From: Bolinopsis microptera
Lineage: Eukaryota; Ctenophora; Tentaculata; Lobata; Bolinopsidae
Direction of reading: 5' to 3'
Length of the DNA: 60,000 nt
NCBI RefSeq assembly: GCF_026151205.1
Contig: NC_087084.1
Coordinates: 3,901,538 to 3,961,537 of the forward strand
Shown: positions 13,454 to 27,769 of the stretch, in pieces
How the letters are laid out: each line of letters opens with the position of its first letter
Position numbering within the stretch: position 1 is the first letter of the stretch
Position numbers and translations under genes: made by a program
The notes under the pieces: model-generated
Told to the model about the DNA's origin: nothing
The model's input: only the letters and a program-made list of their open reading frames with translations
The model's database searches: none

Positions 13454-14692
13454 TGTTAAAAGAATGTAGAAAAAATCTTTTATGGTTTATTATTAATTAA
13501 TATAGTTTATTATATTATTACGTCTAGTAAGGGAGGTACTTAAGGAGACCGGGACAATGTAGCATAAGGGTGATTTAACACGCTCACACAGGCTGACTTT
13601 TTCAACTTCACCGCCACCAGCTTGGGTAATGGTAGAAGATTATAATTTCAGCTGCATAATTAGCGGTGTCCCCTACTTAAGTGACAAACTATGCTCTTTC
13701 CTAGTTTACACCGGGGCGCCATAAAAGATTCCTGGATAGCTGTCACGTTGACATTCACGATATATCGATTGAGCGCGTTTTCTTGGTTGGATAAATAGCG
13801 CGTGACCATTGAGCTATCATGCAGACCCGATTACGACCCATATAAGGCTTAATTAAAAGCTTGCATCAAAGCACGTGATATTTGCAAAGCAAGCTAATTA
13901 CACATCATATATGCAAATTAAGAGCGGGAGTTCAGTGGAGTTACCAGGGATTGAAATAGCGTGAAAATGGAGTTGGAAATTACGATGAATAGTACATACA
14001 ATAAAATGTTTCGTTCACTAGAGGTTATAAAGTTAACTTAGTTTTAGAACAGTGTGTGCGGACGCCGCGTAACAAATGGAAGTGCACTGATTTGCCGTTC
14101 AATGGTAAGAATTGAGATGTGCCGAACCGCTGAAAGTTCGTTGTTACGTAAGAAAACAGTCACGAATACCTTGTTAACGCATAGCTATAAACTTGGTATG
14201 AAAAGGAGTTGAAACCAACGAAAGTAAGACGAAGTCTCGGAATCGTAGCAGACCTACAAAGGCATGAAAATATAGAGTGCCCTAGATTGCTCCCAGATCG
14301 GCAGTCCAAATAGCACAATTAATCTGAAAATTCTAATTATTCATACTTTTTCATCATCCTACGAACACACTGGTGAATATAAAAAGATAAAAAAATGCGA
14401 GCGTGCTGAATCACACTACAGAGCATTTAAGCAAAATTTTCTATAAATGCTCACTTTTGTATAATTTCCGGACTTGAAATCTCAAAATATATGGGTTAAT
14501 TCTTATACCGTAAACAATTACGACACTGTTCCGACAACTGGCCTTTTGAATGCATAACACATTTTTCCATAAAATTTTATCTTCGCGCGTTCGCCTATAA
14601 AAATTTCCTAAATATATAAAGACTCTTATTGTTGTCCAAAATGAAACAGGTGAATCATAACCTCATGATCGGTGCAACAAATATGTCAAATC

Positions 14693-15136
14693 TCATAACC
14701 AATAAAAACAATCAAGACAATCAAAACACTAAGAAATTCACTAAAAAGGTGTACGAGTAGCAGTGCAATCCGGAAAGAGTTGACACGTTTTTAGGAGAGA
14801 TGACTGTGGTCCAAAACCTGAAATATTTAAATTTAATAATAGGGTATTTAAGAAAAATTTCTATAGTCCAAGAGTTGTGTTTCAATACAAAACAGTTGAA
14901 AGTAATAAACAGACATGTGACGACGGCTTTACCAAACTTTCAGTCCTTCAAAATACCAAAAAATTTGTAAAATTCTCAATAATTTGAATAACCCGTTTGA
15001 GACGTTTTATCAGGAGGTAATGAGACAAATGTCCACAGTAAAGACTTTAACAAGCCTGACCGTCTAAAACAGCGACAAACGTCCAGAAACATTCTTTTGA
15101 ATCGACAATCCTGTCTCTTTCCCTCTTGCAGACAAC
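14693..15136 (-). CDS. Candidate gene C, copy 4 (frame-broken)
   Basis: Exon 14933-15136 and last exon 14693-14817. The acceptor before the last exon (CAG on the minus strand) and the stop are intact; single-base indels disrupt both exons. Confidence 0.35.
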
Positions 15137-16723
15137 CTGCCTGTGAAACTAAAGCATGACGCATATCATGATTGCAATGTTGACAAGTTAATGTTATAAA
15201 TACGTACGTGTAAACGAGCCCTGACAAAATTGCACGAGTTTCATTACCTTGGGGCTGGGACCTCAGCTATTTTATGTTCATAATCATGATAGAGATTCGG
15301 CTCGGAATGACGGCTGAAGCGCGGCCCAGTAAGCTGGAGTCGCGGCCCACAAAAGTTTTACACCGCGGTCAGTAAAACTGGAAAGATCGCGAAATATATA
15401 CTAAAAACTAAGCGTTTTTATAAAAAAATTATGGAAATGAAACAGGGTTTGGTAAATTGGCAGATGTAAATCCATAATATTATATTGTTACCAATATAAC
15501 ATCTACCTTTCGTTTGTTGTTATACGGTTTATTGTTTCTGAATCACTGTTTTTTGTCTGTTAAATATTTCACTGTTTAAATTAAGGTTTGTGTTTCACTT
15601 TTTGGCAATGATATAACTGTATAAGCCTATTTTTTAAGAGTTTTAGACTTCCGTAGGTTTTTGAAAAGCCACAAACTTGTAGAATTTTGAAACTTACTAA
15701 CATCTGAAACATACGATTAAAAAAATAAAATTTTGTTATCCTTAAGAGCAAATACTCAGAGCATGAGAAACCTCATTTCAGTTAAAACATGTTTACAATT
15801 AGTACGGACGTGCCTCAAAGAACTACATATCCTGATTCGTTTGCATTTCAAAAACTACAAGGACATTTGAAATAGCTATTATTAATAGTTTAATAAAAAT
15901 TAAGCCACTTTTGACGACTGTAATCTCTGTAAGTAGCCAAATTTTATTCACCATAAATATTCAGTCTGTACTTAGCCGGCGGTGTGATCGTATAATTACA
16001 CTGGCAGCAGCCACAACATGAATTACTAACATATTACACAGCGTCGAAGCCAATCTAGTTCAATTAATGGCAGTCTCATGTTACTAATCTTTTGTGTCTA
16101 TCAGCTCATGTGTATATCATGTGACAACTTTAAATATAATTATCTATTCATAATATTAACATCACAGAGGGAGCTAGAGAAAACTTAGCAGTTTGCTGCA
16201 AACTCATAACTTTGTTAATAATAAAGCGACTTACCAAAGCTTCTTTGTATAACAAGTCTCACCTAATTTATTAATTTTATTATGGTTGGTTAACTTGGAG
16301 CTAAGATTAGAGCCATTCAGATCCATGTTGAGCATTGGTGTTAACTTTTTGTATCAGTATATGCGTGTTTAGATAAAAGCAGATATTTATCGCCAATCTG
16401 CGGAAACTAAATAAGATCGAGGGTCTTCAAGGTCTTTACATATCGGTGACACCTGTTTAGTGTTTAATCTGAGCATGATTTTATTATGGACATAGGTTTG
16501 AGTTGCAAACTAGACTTCAATTTTACAAGTCAAATCTAAATGCAGGTAGTTAAAATTACTTTCCTCTATAATATGTTTATGCTATACTTTAGTTATTAAT
16601 ACTAAGTAATGGTTACCAATACCATAGTTATTATAATAACTTATATCATAGGTTGATTTTAGATTAAATAAAACACTCACATTCACAACAAATTCAATAA
16701 GCCGAGGGAAGTAAGACCTCATC

Positions 16724-17625
16724 ATGAGAGGATCCTAGTTCAACTCCTGAACATCCTCGCCACCACCAACTGAGCGCAGTCAAGTGTAACACGGCTGGTG
16801 CTACTTTTTACACGATGGATAAACGATGCTCTTCTCAAAAACTTCCTGATGGACTATAGTGAGTATAGTATAGGGTTTTTTTTTGTTTGTTTTGCTCAAG
16901 GGAGCAGGAATGCCACATACTTCATAGGTCCAGGATTCCCGAACTTTTAGCAAAGTGCTATGTTTATGTGGTACAACCTAGCACAACCTAGTCAATGAGA
17001 ATTTGTTTTTCAAATTGGATAAAAAAATCTGTGTAATTTTTACAGTTAATTAAATAAGATTTAAATTTTTGATTTTCAGAAGCATGTTTCGACAGCACTT
17101 AGTATTTTTGGCGTAAGGACAAGTGTGCATTCAACTTCCGGTAGTACTCTCAGCACTGGTCAGTGTAATTGACAAAACGGTAGAGAGCAGCACAGTATAC
17201 GTATACGTACGAGGCATGCAGCGGGGATGCAAAAGTAGACTGCGCAAAAATCGAGATAAAATCGTCCGAAATGTAAACGGCAGCACGGATTTTACAACAC
17301 AATTTGGTAAAATGAGTTAACTTTGGAAATCAAATGAAAGAATTGAGGTAAAAATGAAGACTGGGCGCACAAATGGAAAAAAATATGAAAACAGCGTTAG
17401 TTGTTTGGTGTCAATCATTTGGTGACAATTGGATAAATAATTCGTTAAAAGAGACGAAGATTCATCCAAACCATCAGCTAAAGAACCTGCCGACAAAAAT
17501 GCCGCTCAACCTGCGTCAAAGCTAAAACCCTGCACGAAAGTAAAACGGCAGTTCAAAACCGCAGCCCACAAATCACATCACAGATTCTCGGAGATTGCAA
17601 ATAGTCAACGATCGAAAGAACCTAA
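16724..17625 (+). CDS. Gene A, copy 5 (frame-broken)
   Basis: Exon 1 is 16724-16858 and exon 2 is 17080-17625. The start ATG, donor (ATA|GTGAGTAT) and acceptor (TTTTCAG) are present. Internal indels interrupt the signal peptide and the Cys-rich domain. The terminal ATCGAAAGAACCTAA is intact. Confidence 0.6.
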
Positions 17626-18924
17626 TCAAAGAAAACGAAACTAAATCACGAACGCAAAAGTGAAGAGGCAGTGGACCCTCAGCCCAAGGAAATAAATGTT
17701 AAAAGAATGTAGAAATAAATCATTTATGGGGTTTATTATTATTAATATAGTTTATTAAAATATTACTCTAGTACAAGGGAGTACTAGAGTGACCGGGACA
17801 ATGTAGCAAAAGGAGTGATTTAACACTCTCACACAGCTGACTTCACTATCACGCCACCTGCTTGGGTAATCGAAGAAGTTAATTTCAGCTGCAGAATTAC
17901 GGTGTCCCCCTACTTAATGTTCAACTAGCTCTTTCCTAGTTTAACACCGGGCGCCAAATAGATAATTTCCTTGGATAGCTGTCACGTGACAGTCACAGAT
18001 ATCGATTGAGCGCGAATATACAGTGATATTAACGCGCTACATTGGAGCTATCTGCCGACCCCGAATACGCACCATAATAAGGCGTAATTAAAAGCTGCAT
18101 CTAGCACGTGATATTTGCAAAGCTAATTACACATCCATATAAGGCGTAATTAAGAGCAGGAGTTGCAGTGGAGTTGCAGGTAGTTGTAATAGCGTGAAAT
18201 TGGGTGGAAATTCGATGAATAGGGTATCATACAATTAAATGTTTCGTCACTATGTGGTTATAATATAACATTAGGTTTTAGAACAGGTGTGTGAGGAACG
18301 CTTACAAATGGAATGTGCAATGAATTGTCAGTTCCAGATGTGTAAGAATTGAAGATTTGGCCAACCGGCTGAAAACGTTGTTACGTTGAAAACTGACCCT
18401 CGATTACTTTTACATAGCTAGTAACTGTATAAAGAGAGAGGAGGAAACCCAGACGAAAGTAAAACGAAGTCCCACGGAATTCGGGGAATGCAGCCTACAA
18501 TGGGAGCAAAAATATATAGAGGGCCCATTATTATGTGCCTCCCCAGATCCGGCAGTCCAATAACACATTTACTGAAAATTATTCTAATTTCAAACTTTTC
18601 ATCATCCTACGAACACACTGGGGAAAAATAAAAAAGATAAAAATATGCGAGCGGCTGAATCACTCTCAGAGCCATTTAAAGCAAAATTCTTTAATGCTCC
18701 CTTTGTATAATTTCCGACTTGATAACTCACAATAATGGGTTTTATATCCGTACAATTAACGACACTGTTCGATACAACATGGCGCATTTGATGCATAAAC
18801 ACATTTTTCCATTAAAATTTTATCTTCGCCGCTCGCCTATAAAATTTCAAAATTATATAAAGACTTTATTGTTCAATGAACAGGGGAATCATAACTTCTT
18901 GATCTGGCAACAAAATGTCACATC

Positions 18925-19357
18925 TCATAACCAATAAAAACAATCAAAGACAATCAAAACACTAAAGAAATTCACAAAAAAGGAGAACGTGTAGCAGTGC
19001 ATCCGGAAAGAGTTGACGACGTTATTGAGAGAGCTGGTCCAAAACCGAATAATTAAATTTAATGAGTGAATATATTAAGAATGTTTCTATTGTCCAAGAG
19101 TTGTGTTTCAAATACATAAAGTTGGATAGTAATAAACTGAATGTGACGAAGCTTTACCAAATTTTCAGTCCGTACATAAATTCCAGATAAATTTGTAAAA
19201 TCACATAATTTGTATAACCTTGAGACGTTTTCAGGAGTAATGTAGAACAATGTACTCATTATTAACTTTACAGCCCTGACCGGCAATAACAGCGTCAACG
19301 TCAGAAACATTCTTTTTGAATATCGACATCCTGTCCCTCTTTCCTCTTGCAGTCACC
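18925..19357 (-). CDS. Candidate gene C, copy 5 (frame-broken)
   Basis: Exon 19158-19357 and last exon 18925-19045. The minus-strand donor TTG|GTAAAGC is intact; other positions carry scattered indels. Confidence 0.35.
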
Positions 19358-20914
19358 CTGCAATGAAAACCTATAAGAACATACGCAATATCATGATTGC
19401 AATGTTGACCAAGTTTAATGTATATAATACGTACGTGTAAACGAGCCTGACTAAATTGCCCTCGAGTTTACTTACCTGGGGACCTCAGCTATTTATGTCA
19501 TAAACATGATAAGATTCGGCGGAATGAAACAGGCTGCGCGCGGCCCGAAGTAAGGCTGAGCGCGCCCCACTAAGAGGTTTACTCCGCGGTCTGTAAAACT
19601 GGAAAGATCGCGAAATATAAAACTCAAAACGTAAGGTTTTTTAAAAATATTTTTGGGAAAGAGAACATGGGTTAGGTAAATTGGGCTGATGTAAATCATA
19701 ATTATTTTGTTACAGAATATTACATCTACCTTTCGTTTGTTGTTTATACGTTATTGTTTCTGATTCACTGTTTTTTGATCTGTTAAATATTTCACTGTTT
19801 AAAATTAAGGTTTGTGTTTCACTTTTTGCAATGATATAAACTGTATAAGCCGTATTTTTAAAGAGTTAAGACTTTCCGTAGGATGAAAATTGCCACTATC
19901 TTGTAGAATTTGAACTTACTAACTATCTGAAACATACGATTAAAAAAATAAAAATTTGAATCCTTAAGAGCAAAGACACAGAGCAAGAAACCTTCATTTC
20001 ATTAATTCATGTTGACTTATAGTACGGACGTGCCTCAAGAACTACTTTTTCCTGATTTCGGTTGCATTTCAAAAACTACAGGACAATTTAAATAGCTATT
20101 AAATAGTTAATAAAATTAAGCACTTTGACGAGCTTAATCTCTGTAGAGTAGCCATCAACCAGACTATTCAGCTCTGTACTTAGCCGCGTGTGATCGTATT
20201 TTACACCCTGCAAGCAGCCAACAACAAGAAATAACTACATATTCACCGCGTCGAGCCTTCTAGTTCATAAATATGGCAGACTCATGTTACAAATCTTTTT
20301 GTGTCTTCAGGCTCATGTGTATATCAATTGTTACTGACTTAAATATAATATCTATCATATATTAACCAACCAGAGGGAGCAAAGAAAACTTAGCAAGTTT
20401 TCTCAATACTCATAACTTGTTAATATAAAGCGACCTTACAAAGCTTTCTTGTAATAACAAGTCTGCACTAAATATTAATTTTATTTGTGGTTAACTGGAG
20501 CTAAGATTAAGCTCATTCAGATCAGTTGGAGCATTGAGTTAACTTTTTGTGATCCAGTTTTATGCGTGTTTAGATAAAAAGCAGGATATTTATCGCAACT
20601 GCGAAAAATTAAGATCGAGGGTCTTTCTGGCTTATACATATCGGTGACACCTGTTTAGTTTATATCTGAGCAGATTTAATTATGGACATAGGATTTGAGT
20701 TGCAACTAGACTTCAATTTTACAATCAAATCTAATTGCAGGTGTTAAAATTACATTACTCTATAATAATGTTTATTCTATCTTTAGTATTTAATACTAAG
20801 TTATGGTATACCAATACCATAGATATTATAATAACTTATAACAAAGGTTGATTATAGATAAATAAAAACTCACACATTTCACAACTAATTCAAAAGCGAA
20901 GTAAGAACCTCATC

Positions 20915-21832
20915 ATTAGGGAGTCCTAGTTCTACTCCAGATCTTCCTCTGCCACCACCAGACTGACGCAGTCAAGTGTAACGACGGCTGTGCTACTAAT
21001 TCACACGTGGTACAAAGGATGGCTCTTCTCAAAAAACTTCCTGATGGACTTAGTGAGTATAGTATTAGGGTTTTTTTGTTTGTTTGCTCAGGGAGCAAGG
21101 AATTGCCCCATACTTCATAGGACCATGGAGTTCCGAACTTTTAGGCAAAGTGCTATGTTATTTTGTACAACCTAGCACAATACCCAAGTCCAATGAGATT
21201 TAGGGTTTTCCAAATTGATAAAAAATCTTGTTTAATTTTAACAGTGTTAAATTAAATAATTTAATTTTTGATTTTCAGAAGCATGTCGGACATCACTTAG
21301 TAATGTGTTCGGAAGGACAAGTGTGCATATCAACTCCGTAGGATTCGCAGCTCTGACCAGTGTAAATGACAAAAAAACGGTAGAGAGCAGCACAGTTACG
21401 TTATTACGTACAGTGCTTGCAGTGGGATGCTAAATTAGACAGGCGCAAAAATCGGAGATAAACTCGTCGAAAAAGTAACAACGCAACGGATTTAGCAAAC
21501 ACAATTAGGTAAATGATGACTTTGGAAGCAAATGGAAGAATGGAGTGGTAAAAATAGAATGAGCCTGGGCGCACAAATGGAAAAAAATATGAAAACAACA
21601 GCGTTTAGTGGTTTGGGGACAATCTTTGGTGACAATTGGATAAATAATTTCGTTAAACGAGACTAAGATCAGCCAAACAGCAGCTATAAACCTGCCGACA
21701 AAAATGGCCCGCTCAACCTGCCGTCAAGCTAACCTCAGACGAAGAGGACAACGGCAGTTATCAACCGACCAGCCTCAAATCACAATCACTGAACTCGGAG
21801 ATTGCAAAGAGTCAACGCTCGAAAGAACCTAA
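20915..21832 (+). CDS. Gene A, copy 6 (start codon altered, frame-broken)
   Basis: Exon 1 is 20915-21052 and exon 2 is 21279-21832. The start reads ATT where other copies have ATG, which could be a base-call error. Donor and acceptor are intact. The C-terminal GDNWINNFVKR region is readable before further indels. Confidence 0.55.
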
Positions 21833-22503
21833 TCAAAGAACGAACTAAACCTTGCACTACCAAAATAGAGAGGCAGATGAACCCTCAGCCCGCCATAAAT
21901 AATGTATAAAAGAATGTAGAATAATAACATTTATGGTTTTTAATATTATATTATAGTTTATTATTTTATTACGTCTAGTAACAGGTAGTACATAGTGACC
22001 GGGACCAAAGTAGCAAAAGGAGTGATTTAACACGCTCACCACAGCTGACTTCAACTTCACCCGCCACCTCTTGTGGTAAAGGTAATAGTTAATTCAGCTG
22101 CAGAATTAGCGGTGTTCCCCCAACTTAATGTCAAACTAGCTCTTTCCTAGTTTACACAACCGGGGCGCCATCTATGAGAATCTTCCTTGGATAGCTGTCA
22201 CGGTGACATCACGAATATCGATTGAGCCGCTGTTTACTGGTTTGATATATAGAGCGGTGACATTGAGCATTCAAGCAACCCGATTTTTAACGCACCATAT
22301 CAGTCGCATTAAAATCTGCATCTAGCACGTGAAATTTGCAAAGCTAATTACCCATCCATATACGGCTTAATTAAGAGGCAGGGGAGTTGCAGTGGAGTTG
22401 CAGGAGTTGTAATAGCGGAAATTGGGTGTAATTCGATGATTAGGGGTACATACAAGTAAATTTTCGTTCACTATGTAGGATATAAAGATAACTTTTGTTT
22501 TAG

Positions 22504-22766
22504 AACATGTGTGATGACGCGGTACAAATGAATGCACTGATATGCAGTTCATGATGGTAAGAATTGAGATTTGGCCGAAACCGCTGAAATCGTTGTTACG
22601 TTAACACTGTCGTCCTCGATTACCTTGTTACCTAGCTAGTAACATTGGTATGAAAGAGAGTGGAAACCAGGACGAAAGTAAGACGAAGTCTCGGGAATTC
22701 GGGATGCAGCCACAATGGGCTGATATAAAGAGGGCCCAAGGTTGCTCCCCAGATCGCAGTCCAAAA
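22504..22766 (+). CDS. Candidate gene B, two short exons (copy 6 shown)
   Basis: A weak + strand candidate. Exon 22504-22556 begins after TTTTAG and ends at a GTAAG donor; exon 22636-22766 begins after ACCTAG. In the consensus they can be read as CEDAYKWKCTDLQFRW followed by LVTWYEESGNQTKVRR, AAYNGHEYIEG and a stop. An upstream open stretch (SCSGVAGSCNSVKLGG) may be a preceding exon but its phase does not join cleanly. Equivalent spans: 1367-1626, 5599-5866, 9821-10078, 14048-14312, 18282-18563 and 26703-26970. The count of GA dinucleotides after GGTATGAA is ambiguous between copies and decides whether the second exon is open. The minus strand is also open in part. Confidence 0.25.
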
Positions 22767-23145
22767 CACATTTTCTGAAAATTCTAATTTTCATACTTTT
22801 CATCAGTCCTAAACGAACACACTTGGGTAATGAATAAAAAAGATAAAAAAGATGCGAGCGTGCTTGAAACACACTACAGAGCAATTAAAGCAAAAAATCT
22901 TTAAAATGCTCACTTTTGATAATTTCCGACTTGATATCTCAAAATAATGGTTTTAATATATCCGTAACAATTAACGACCACTGTATCGACAACATGGCCT
23001 TTTGATGCATAAACACATTTTTCCATTAAAATTTTATCTTCGCCGCGTTCGCCCTATAAAAATTTCAAAAAATATATAAAGACTTGTTATTGTTCAAAAT
23101 GAAACAGGGGAATTCATAACTTCATATGTGCAACAATATGTCAAA

Positions 23146-23577
23146 TCACAAAAACCAATAAAAACAATCAAAGACAAACAAAACACTAAAGAAATTCACT
23201 AAAAAGGGGAACTGTAGTCAGTGCTTCCGAAAGATTATGACACGTTTTTTTGGAGAGAGCTGGTCCAAAACCTAAATAATTAAATTTAATAGATGTATTT
23301 AAATATTTCTATTGTCCAAGAGGTTGTGTTTCAATAACATAACCTTGATAGTAAAACCTGAATGTGACGAAGCCTTTACCAAACTTTTCAGACCTTCTAA
23401 TTCCAATAAATTTTGTAAAATTCTCATAATTTGTATAACTTGAGACGATTTTTCAGGAGTAATGGAGACAATGTACTCAGTATTAGACTTATACAGCCTG
23501 ACCGCAAAAACAGCGTCAACGTCAGAACATTTCTATATGAATATCGACAATCCTTTCTCTTTCCTCTTGCAGTCAAC
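23146..23577 (-). CDS. Candidate gene C, copy 6 (frame-broken)
   Basis: Exon 23380-23577 and last exon about 23146-23271. The CATGCAG acceptor and the GTTGACTGC exon start are intact. The stop region is altered. Confidence 0.35.
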
Positions 23578-25125
23578 CTGCATGTGAAACTTTAAAGCAT
23601 GACGCATATCAAGATTGCATTGTTGACCAGTTAATGTTATTATACGTACGTGTAAACGGAGCCTGACCAAATTCATCGAGTTTACAATACCCAGGGGACC
23701 TCAGGCTATTTTATGTTTTCATAATCATGATAGAGATTCGTCGGCGGAATGACAGGCTGAGCCGGCCCAGTAAGGCTGATCGCGGCCCACTAAGAGTTTA
23801 CAACCGCGTCTGTAAAACTTGTAAAGATCAGCGAAATAATAAACTAAAAAACGTAAGCTTTTTATAAAATATTTTGGGACAGAAACATGGTTTGTAAATG
23901 GGCTGATGTAAATCATAATTTTATTGTTACAAAAAATTACATCTACCTTTCGATTGTTGTTTTTATACGTGTCATTGTATCTGAATCACTGTTTTTTGTC
24001 TGTTAAAAATATCACTGTTTAAATTAAGTTGTGGTTTTCACATTTTGCCAATAGATATAACTGTAAAAGCTATTTAAGAGTTTAGACCTTCCGTAGGGTT
24101 TGAAAAAGCCACTAACTGTGAATTTGAACTTAACTAACATCTGAAACATACGATTAAAAAAATAAAATTTGTATCCTTAAGAGCAAAGACCTCAGAGCAG
24201 AGAAACCTTCATATCAGTTAATCATGTTTACTTTTAGTACGGACGTGCTCTAGAACTACTCTTTCTGATACTTTTGCATTTCAAAAACAACAGGACATTG
24301 AAATAGCTATTTTATAGTTAATAAAAATTAATCACTTTGACGAGCTGTACATCTCTGTTAGAGTAGCCTATCATACCATAACTAATCAGTCTGTAACTAG
24401 CTCGGCGTTGATCGTATTTTTACACTGGCAGCAAGCCAGCAAAATGAAATAACAACCATATTTACACAGCGTCGAGCCTTCTATTTCATAATTATGCAGT
24501 CATCATGTTACTAATCTTTTTGTCATCAGGCTCATGTGATATCATGTGATAACTTTAAATATAATATCTACAATATAATAACATCAAGAGGGAGCTAAGA
24601 AAACATAGCAAGTTAGCTCAAACACATAACTTTGTTAATAAAAGCGACTAACAAAGCTCCTTTTGTATAACAAGTTCAGCACAATTTTAATTTTTATTTG
24701 TGTTAACTTGGAGCTAAGAATTAGCTCATTCTGATCAAGTTGTGAGCATTGTGATAAACATATTGATGATCAGTTTATGCGTGTTTAGATAAAAGCAGAT
24801 ATTTAACGCATCTGCGAAAAATAAGATCGATGTCTTTCATGGTCTTTACAAATCGGTGACACCTGATTAGTGTTTAAACGACATGATTTTTATTATGGAC
24901 ATAGGTTGAGGTTGCAACATAGACTTCATTTTACAATCAAATCAATTGCAGGTGTTAAAATTACATTTCTCTATAATAATTGTTTATGCTAATCTTTAGT
25001 TATAATACAAGTTTATGTTACCAATACATAGGTATTATAATATCTATTATCATAGGTGATTTTTAGATTAAATAAAAACACTCACATTTCACAACTAATT
25101 CCAAATAGCGAAGTAAGACCACATC

Positions 25126-26028
25126 ATGAGAGGAGTCCTAGTTCTACTCCGATCTTCCTCTGCCACCACCAGACTGACCAGTCAAGAGAACGACGCTGGC
25201 TTACTTTTCACACGTGGGTTTTAAACAGAATGGCTCTTCTCAAAAAACTTCCTGATGTACATAGTGAGTATAGTTAGGGGTTTTTTTTTGATTGTTTGGC
25301 TCTGGAGCATGAATGCCACATACTTCATAGACCAGAGTTCCGTACTTTTAGGCAAAAAGTGCAGGTAAGTGGTACAAACCAAGCACAACCTAGTCATGAG
25401 ATTTTGGGTTTTTCAAATTGGATAAAAAAACTTGTGTTAAATTTACAGTAAATTAAATTAGATTAAATTTTTGATTTCAGAAGCATGTTCGGTACAGCCC
25501 TAAGTAAGATTGAGCGGAAGGACAAGTGTGCATTTTCAACTCCGTAGGATTCTCAGCTCTGTCAGTGTAGATGACAAAACGGTAGAGAAGCAGCAAGTTA
25601 CGTTACGTACAGTGCTTGCAGTGGGGATGCTAATTTAACTGCGCAAAAATCGGAGATAAAATCGACGAAATGTACAACGGCACGGATTTTACAACACAAT
25701 TTGGGTAAAAATGAGTGACTTTGGAAAGCAAATGTGAAGAATGGAGGGTAAAAAATGAATGAGCTGGGCGCACAAATGGAAAAAAATATGAGAACATCGT
25801 TTAAAGTGGTTTGGGGGGTCAATCTTAGGTACAATTGGATAAATAAAACGTTAAAAGAGACGAAGAGCAGCCCAACCACAGCTATAGAACCTGCCGACAA
25901 AAAAAAGCCGCTCAAAAACTGCGTCAAACTAAACCAGCAGACAATAGGACAACGGCATTCAACCGCCAGCCACAAATCACATCAAAGATTCACAGGAGAT
26001 TGCAAAGATCAACGATCGAAAGAACTAA
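25126..26028 (+). CDS. Gene A, copy 7 (frame-broken), last in the array
   Basis: Exon 1 is 25126-25263 and exon 2 is 25481-26028, with intact start, donor and acceptor. The middle of exon 2 is open in one frame for about 90 codons (MNELGAQMEKNM onward). GGAGGGTAAAA at the helical segment has three G and keeps the frame open. AATAAA follows at 26092-26097. The next copy of exon 1 would fall beyond the array's right end. Confidence 0.6.
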
Positions 26029-27336
26029 TCAAAGAAACGAACATAAACTCAACGTACGCAAAATTGAGAGGCATGACCCACACCCACATGAAATAAATGT
26101 TAAAAGAATGTAGAATATATCTTTTATGGTTAATTATTATTATTATAGTTATATTATTATTACTTACGTCCTATACATTGATTACTTATGACCGGGACAA
26201 TGTATCCATAAGGATGAATTAACACGCTTCCACACAGGCTGACTTCAAACTTCAACCGCCACCTGCTTGGGTAAGGAAGAAGTAAATTCAGCGCAGAATA
26301 GCGGTTCCCCTCCCCCCTACATAATGTCAAACTAGCTCATTCCCTAGTTTACACCGGGGCGCCATATAGAGATTTTCCTTGGATAGCTGCACGTGACAGT
26401 CACGAGAATATCGTTGAAGCGCGTTAACTGGTTTATATATAGCGCGTGATGACATGAGCCTATCATGCATACCCGATTACGCACCATATAAAGGCTTAAT
26501 TAAAAGCTGCATCTACACTTGATATTTGCAAAGCTAATTACACATCCTTATAAGGCCCCCCGTAATTAAGAGCAGGGATTGCGAGTGAAGTTGCAGGAGT
26601 TGTATAGCGTGAAATTGGGTGGTAATATTCGATATTAGGGTACATACAAGTAAAATGTTTTTCGGTTCACTATGTTGGTTAAAAAGTTAACTTTGTTATT
26701 AGAACAGTGGTGGATAGGACTCTACAAATGGAAGAGCACTGATAGGCAGTCAGATGGTAAGAATAGAGATTTGGGTCCGAACCGGCTGAAATCGTATGTT
26801 ACGTTTGAAAACTGGACCTCGATTACCTTGTTACCTACTAGTAACTTGGTATTAAGAGATAGGTGGAACCAGCGAAAGTAAGACGAAGTCTCGGAATCGT
26901 GGATGCAGCCTACAATGGGCATGAATTAAATAGAGGGCCCTGGTTGCTCCCCAGAACGGCAGTCCAATAACAACATTTACTGAAAATTTTCTAAATTTTC
27001 AAACTTTTCATACAGTCCTACGAACACCTGGGAATGATATAAAGATAAAAAGATGCAGCGAGCTGAATCACTCTACAGAGCATATTAAAAGCAAAATTCT
27101 TTAATCTCACTTTTGTAAAATATCCGACTTGATATCTCAAAATAATGGGTTTTATCCGTAACAATTAACGACACTGTTCGACAACATGGCGCTTTTGATG
27201 CATAAACACATTATTCCATTAAAATTTTTCTTCGCCGCGTTCGCACATATAAAAATTTCAAAAATATAAAAAGACATTTATTGATCAAAAATGAAACAGG
27301 GAATCATAACTCATGATCGTGCAACATATGTTTCAA

Positions 27337-27769
27337 TCACAATAACCAATAAAAACAATCAAGACAATCAAAACACTAAAGAAATTACTAAAAAGGAGAA
27401 CGATAAGCAGTGCACCGAAAGAGTTGACAACACGTTTTGGAGAGAACTGGTCAAAACCTGAATATTTCAATTTTCATAGAGTGTATTTAAGAATATTTCT
27501 ATTGTCCAAGAGTTGTGGTTCAAATACATAACAGTTGATAGTAAAAACTGAATGTGACGAAGCTTTACCAAACTTATCAGTCCTCAAAAATTCCAATAAA
27601 TTTTTGTAAAATTTCTTCAATCAATTTGGTATAACCTGGAGAGACGTTTCAGGAGTAAATGTGACATGTACTCAGTAGTAGACTTTACAGCCTGACCGCA
27701 ATAACAGCGTCAACGTCAGAAACATCTTTGAATATCGACAATCCTGTCACCTATCCTCTTGCAGTCAAC
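27337..27769 (-). CDS. Candidate gene C, copy 7 (frame-broken)
   Basis: Exon 27569-27769 and last exon about 27337-27457. The upstream GC-richer block is kept at ~27,930-27,980, and the array ends shortly beyond at ~28,097. Confidence 0.35.
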
